Source: Metabacillus endolithicus (lineage in GTDB: Bacteria > Bacillota > Bacilli > Bacillales > Bacillaceae). From it: DNA of 64,000 nt. The DNA lies in NCBI RefSeq assembly GCF_023078335.1, contig NZ_CP095550.1, positions 682,001 through 746,000 of the forward strand. Reading direction: 5' to 3'. Position numbers and translations under genes: made by a program. This document shows, piece after piece, positions 60,287-64,000 of this stretch. How positions within the stretch are numbered: position 1 is the stretch's first letter; every line of letters starts with the position of its first letter. The notes below the pieces were generated by a model. It searched no databases. It was given only the letters and a program-made list of their open reading frames with translations, and had not been told where the DNA came from.

Positions 60287-60898
60287 TCAGTAGAATCTTT
60301 TCTTTACTTTTTTTCGGTCAACTTCAATGCCACTAGATAGATCAATAGCCTGTGGATGATAGTTTAAGAGATTAGAAATATTCTCTTCATTAACACCGCC
60401 TGCAATAAAACAAATTTTATTATGTTTTTCTGCAAATTCAAGGTAAACAGGTACCGCATCCCAATCAAAGCTAACACCGGTACCTCCCCATTGATCTTTT
60501 GTTCTTGAATCTACAACAAATCCATCAACTAACTCTATATACTTTTCCATTTCTTCTAAGGTATGGTCATGATGGTGAAGAGCTTTCCAAATAAAACCTG
60601 GATATGTTTCACGAACTTGAGCAATTTGTTCGATCGTCTCATTTCCATGAAATTGAATCACATCAACTGGAACATGTTTTAAAACAGAATGAATTTCTTC
60701 TAAAGTAGGATTTACGAATACAGCAACGACTTTCTTCTTTGTATTAACTTCTTTTAACCATTGCCCAACCAAATGTGGATTTACTTTTCTTTTACTTTCT
60801 GCAAAGATGAATCCAATGTATTGAGCAATAGAATCTGAAACTACTTGAAGATCTTCAAGACTTTGGACTCCACAAAATTTCAATGCTATTTTAGACAT
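60287..60898 (-). CDS. trpF: Phosphoribosylanthranilate isomerase
   Basis: 203 residues. TIM-barrel isomerase with the general-base Cys in [13 protein letters not shown], general-acid Asp in [18 protein letters not shown], and [15 protein letters not shown] near the end. I use the ATG at 60898, just inside the trpC end (8-base overlap) and behind GGAG. Confidence 0.95.
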   Translation of the reverse strand: MSKIALKFCGVQSLEDLQVVSDSIAQYIGFIFAESKRKVNPHLVGQWLKEVNTKKKVVAVFVNPTLEEIHSVLKHVPVDVIQFHGNETIEQIAQVRETYPGFIWKALHHHDHTLEEMEKYIELVDGFVVDSRTKDQWGGTGVSFDWDAVPVYLEFAEKHNKICFIAGGVNEENISNLLNYHPQAIDLSSGIEVDRKKVKKRFY

Positions 60899-61655
60899 TA
60901 AGACTTTCTCCAAATAATTGTTTTACAGCCAATGATTGATTTTCTTTTCTCATTAACGATTCTCCTACTAATACGGCTTTAGCTCCGTACTGTTTAACTA
61001 AATCTAAGTCTTCCTTTGTATAAATTCCACTCTCACTTACTAGTAATGTTTCTTCTGGAATTGAAGAAGCCATTCCTTCTAATTGTTGAATATTTGTTTC
61101 AAATGTTTTTAAATTTCGGTTATTTACTCCAAGTATTTTTGGGGTAATAACATGTAAAACTTGCTCTAAGTTATGTTGATCATGCACTTCTACTAAGACA
61201 TCCAATCCTAACTCATATGAATATTGATAAAGATCTTTTAACAGAGCAGGTTCTAGAGCTTCACTTATTAACAATACCGCATCAGCACCTATTCGTTTCG
61301 CTTCATCAATTTGAATAGAATCAATAATAAAATCTTTTCTCAAAACAGGTAAATTCACAGCTCTTTTAATAGCAGTTAAGTATTCTCGTTTTCCTTGAAA
61401 ATAAGGAGAATCTGTCAGAACGGATAAACAATCTGCCCCTCCTTTTTCATATGCAAGAGCAATTTCCACAGGATCAAAGTTTTCCTTAATTAAACCCTTT
61501 GATGGTGATGCTTTTTTCACTTCAGCAATTAATGCCATATCCCTGTTAGAAGTAATTAGGGCATCAAGAAAAGAGTGGTTTGGTAAGCCTTCATCTTCAG
61601 GCAGAATCAAATTTTTAACTTCTTCTTTTTTAGTTTCGATAATTTTATCAAGCAT
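60891..61655 (-). CDS. trpC: Indole-3-glycerol phosphate synthase
   Basis: 254 residues. TIM-barrel enzyme with [11 protein letters not shown] (catalytic Lys and Glu), [30 protein letters not shown] and [12 protein letters not shown] at 61655 after AGGAGG; its stop overlaps the start of trpF. Confidence 0.96.
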   Translation of the reverse strand: MLDKIIETKKEEVKNLILPEDEGLPNHSFLDALITSNRDMALIAEVKKASPSKGLIKENFDPVEIALAYEKGGADCLSVLTDSPYFQGKREYLTAIKRAVNLPVLRKDFIIDSIQIDEAKRIGADAVLLISEALEPALLKDLYQYSYELGLDVLVEVHDQHNLEQVLHVITPKILGVNNRNLKTFETNIQQLEGMASSIPEETLLVSESGIYTKEDLDLVKQYGAKAVLVGESLMRKENQSLAVKQLFGESLNV

Positions 61656-62664
61656 AATTTTCCTCCTGCTGATGCTGCAATGATTTTAATTGCTTTAAAG
61701 CTGTGCCATTTTTAATCGCTTCTTTGGCATATAACACACCCATACCTAATGATTGAACATGATTTGCAACATAAAGTGCTGCACCTGCATTTAAAGCCAC
61801 AATATTCTCTGCGCTCTCTGGTGCTTCACCTCTAAATATTTTTTCGATAAGCTCTGCACTATCATCTGAATTTTGAACCTGTATATCATCCATAACCCCT
61901 TCTACAAGTCCAACATCAGTTGGATGAAGAACGTATCTTGATATATGTCCATTTTTAAGCTCTACAACATCAGTTGCCGTTGTTATAGATATTTCATCCA
62001 AGCCGTCTCGTCCTGTAACGAGTAAAACATGCTCTGCTCCTAACCGTTTTAACGCTTCTGCCATTTTTTCTGCATAATGCGTTGAAAAAACACCAATGAT
62101 TTGACGTTTTGCATTCGCTGGATTTGATAATGGACCAAGTAGATTGAAAACAGTCCGAAACCCAATTTCTTTGCGTGGATTCACCGCATGCTTCATTGAA
62201 GAATGAAACATAGGTGCAAATAAAAAGCTCATGTTTTTTTCGTCTAAGCTTTTTACCGCTTCCTCTTTTGAAGTTTGAATATTAACGCCTAGTTTCTCAA
62301 GAACATCTGCACTTCCACTTTTAGAAGAAACAGCACGATTGCCATGTTTTGCAACCTTCACCTTTAATGAGGAAGCAACGATTGCTGCTGCAGTTGAGAT
62401 ATTAAAGGTTGAGGAGCCGTCTCCCCCCGTTCCACAGGTGTCTACAATATCAAAATCATAGTTAATAGAAGACATGTGCTTTTTCATCGATTTTGTAAAG
62501 CCAACCAATTCATCAACCGTTTCGCCTCTTAGACGCATAATGGACACTAAACTTGCAATTTGACTAGGTGTTGCTTGACCAGACATGATCGAATTCATTA
62601 CTTCTTCAGCTTGCTCCTCAGACAAAGTATGACCCTCAATACATGTTGCTAGAAGTTCTTTCAT
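61648..62664 (-). CDS. trpD: Anthranilate phosphoribosyltransferase
   Basis: 338 residues. Adds phosphoribose to anthranilate. PRPP and substrate motifs: [58 protein letters not shown] use the ATG at 62664 (GGAG upstream), inside the trpE end. The 3' end overlaps trpC. Confidence 0.96.
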   Translation of the reverse strand: MKELLATCIEGHTLSEEQAEEVMNSIMSGQATPSQIASLVSIMRLRGETVDELVGFTKSMKKHMSSINYDFDIVDTCGTGGDGSSTFNISTAAAIVASSLKVKVAKHGNRAVSSKSGSADVLEKLGVNIQTSKEEAVKSLDEKNMSFLFAPMFHSSMKHAVNPRKEIGFRTVFNLLGPLSNPANAKRQIIGVFSTHYAEKMAEALKRLGAEHVLLVTGRDGLDEISITTATDVVELKNGHISRYVLHPTDVGLVEGVMDDIQVQNSDDSAELIEKIFRGEAPESAENIVALNAGAALYVANHVQSLGMGVLYAKEAIKNGTALKQLKSLQHQQEENYA

Positions 62665-64000
62665 CACGTTTCTCCTCCTCAGAAAAGACTTTTTCAGCCA
62701 ATTGGATTGCTTTTAACATAGCACTCGCTTTATTACATGTTTCCTTCCATTCGAGTTCAGGTACACTGTCCACAACGATACCTGCCCCAGCTTGAACATA
62801 TGCTACATTATTTTTGACTGTAATCGTTCGAATTGTAATACAAGAATCTACATTTCCATCAAAACCAACGTAGGCAACACAACCTGCATAACTTCCTCTC
62901 GCTGTTGGTTCTAATTCTTGAATAATTTGCATGGCTCGTATTTTCGGGGCTCCTGAAACAGTACCAGCAGGAAACGAAGATAATAATGCATCCATTGGAT
63001 GTACTTCTTCTTTTAATTGAGCCGTAACCTTTGAAATTAGGTGCATCACGTGTGAAAAACGACCAACTTCCATTAACGTAGGAGTATTAACAGTTCCGTA
63101 ATCAGCAACTCTACCTAAATCATTTCGTGCCAAATCAACCAACATATAATGCTCTGCTCTTTCCTTTTCATCGTTCTTTAATTCTTCTTCGAAAAATAAG
63201 TCTTCTTCAACAGTTTTTCCTCTTCTTCTTGTTCCGGCAATTGGATGAATTTCAAGATGTTTATTTTGAATATAAATAAGTCTTTCAGGAGAACTGCCGA
63301 CAAGCTCTGTGTCATTAATTCGAATATAAAATAAATATGGTGAAGGATTTACGATACGTAAAATTCGGTAAAGTGAAAAACCGTCTGTTGAAATTGGTAT
63401 TTCAAACCTTTGTGATAGTACTCCTTGAAAAATATCTCCTGCACGAATGTATTCTTTTACCTTCTCAACATCTTCTAAAAACTTGCCTTTTTCATAGTTT
63501 GATTGAATTTCATCAAAATTGACATCAAACGAGTCCGAAACTGCTAGTGGTAAATGCTCTGATTGAGGTTTTTGTTTTAGCATGCTTTCAAATTTGTTCA
63601 GCTTTGCTTCAGCTAGTTGATACGTAGCCTTTAACCTTGACTCATCTTCGGTACCATTTACTCTTTCGTAGTGAATAAAATAAAGCTGTTTTTCTTGATG
63701 ATCAAATGCAATAACCGTTTCACAAACAAAAAACATACAATTTTGCTGATTTAAATCATTCGTCTCATGCTTTTTAACTTTTTCAATGATAGAAACTGTA
63801 TCATATCCAATATATCCTACAGCTCCCCCAACAAAAGGTATCTCTAAATCTGGCAACTTAATGGCTAAATGATCTTGAAGTTGTTTAAAGGTTGTTGTAA
63901 TGGAATTTGATTTTGATATCGTTTTTCTTTGTTCGTTCAGAATAGAAAACTCTCCGTGGTTTTCTTCTATAAATAAAAATGGATTTAAACCAATAAAAGA
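62636..64000 (-). CDS. trpE: Anthranilate synthase component I (5'-truncated by window)
   Basis: The C-terminal ~454 residues are inside the window; the frame stays open to base 64000, so the start lies beyond. Chorismate-binding motifs are clear: VSQRFEIPI, FYIRINDTELVGSSPE, IHPIAGTRRRGKT, MLVDLARNDLGRV, FPAGTVSGAPKIRAM and YVQAGAGIVVDSVPE. With the glutamine amidotransferase subunit it makes anthranilate. In B. subtilis this operon is controlled by TRAP in a leader that would lie outside this window. Confidence 0.96.
   Translation of the reverse strand, partial: SFIGLNPFLFIEENHGEFSILNEQRKTISKSNSITTTFKQLQDHLAIKLPDLEIPFVGGAVGYIGYDTVSIIEKVKKHETNDLNQQNCMFFVCETVIAFDHQEKQLYFIHYERVNGTEDESRLKATYQLAEAKLNKFESMLKQKPQSEHLPLAVSDSFDVNFDEIQSNYEKGKFLEDVEKVKEYIRAGDIFQGVLSQRFEIPISTDGFSLYRILRIVNPSPYLFYIRINDTELVGSSPERLIYIQNKHLEIHPIAGTRRRGKTVEEDLFFEEELKNDEKERAEHYMLVDLARNDLGRVADYGTVNTPTLMEVGRFSHVMHLISKVTAQLKEEVHPMDALLSSFPAGTVSGAPKIRAMQIIQELEPTARGSYAGCVAYVGFDGNVDSCITIRTITVKNNVAYVQAGAGIVVDSVPELEWKETCNKASAMLKAIQLAEKVFSEEEKRDERTSSNMY

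Overview
The window is chromosomal DNA from a low-GC, spore-forming Bacillaceae species. Gene content and order follow the B. subtilis ypbR-to-trpE chromosome segment almost gene for gene: dynA, bpsBA, xpt-pbuX, ypwA, ypvA, ypsC, rnpB, gpsB, ypsA, cotD, mrfBA, yppG/E/C, recU-ponA, ypoC-nth-dnaD-asnS, ypmBA, dinG, panDCB, birA-cca, bshA-bshB1-mgsA-dapB-ypjD, ypjCBA, qcrCBA, ypiFBA, aroA-tyrA-hisC-trpABFCDE. Nearly all genes lie on the minus strand. Plus-strand exceptions are mainly small spore genes, cspD, recU-ponA and ypjC. I see no insertion sequence, prophage, CRISPR array, tRNA or rRNA gene.

Layout. 0-3 kb: 5' part of a dynamin-like GTPase, a Fur-box-controlled 29-aa peptide, and the alkylpyrone pair bpsA/bpsB. 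3-8 kb: an accessory block of small poorly known genes (GNAT, VWA-like fragment, two CxxCxGxG zinc-finger paralogues, a SHOCT protein, an HPr-like protein without the active histidine, a bacterial PH protein, cspD, a small HTH protein). 8-10.3 kb: guanine riboswitch, xpt and pbuX. 10.3-21.6 kb: ypwA, the DinG-like helicase ypvA, ypsC, RNase P RNA, gpsB, ypsA, cotD and the mitomycin-repair pair mrfA/mrfB. 21.8-25.3 kb: small sporulation genes (Hsp20-type, csgA, a Tad1-like small protein, a gamma-SASP-like fragment, yppG, sspM). 25.3-37 kb: yppC, recU-ponA, nth, dnaD, asnS, ypmBA, dinG. 37.5-53 kb: pantothenate genes, birA-cca, bacillithiol genes, dapB, ypj genes and the menaquinol:cytochrome c reductase qcrABC. 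53-64 kb: the aromatic amino acid supraoperon, transcribed trpE to aroA and cut at the window edge inside trpE, followed by an unusual degenerate amidohydrolase-like gene.

The most striking overall pattern is thirteen apparent single-base indels, each breaking a conserved gene (pbuX twice, ypwA, mrfB, a small spore ORF, ponA, ypmB, dinG, panB, birA, ypjA, ypiB, tyrA). Downstream of each break the family-typical protein resumes in another frame, and corrected lengths are close to those I recall for B. subtilis. I read this as residual sequence error rather than gene decay. Those genes are entered as pseudogenes only because the reading frame given here is broken.

The less explained items are the Fur-controlled peptide, the Tad1-like protein next to csgA, the paired zinc-finger proteins around the SHOCT gene, a possible ~70-nt RNA opposite the 7.6-kb HTH gene, and the amidohydrolase-like pseudoenzyme behind aroA. 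Family names and B. subtilis comparisons are from memory; no database search was run.
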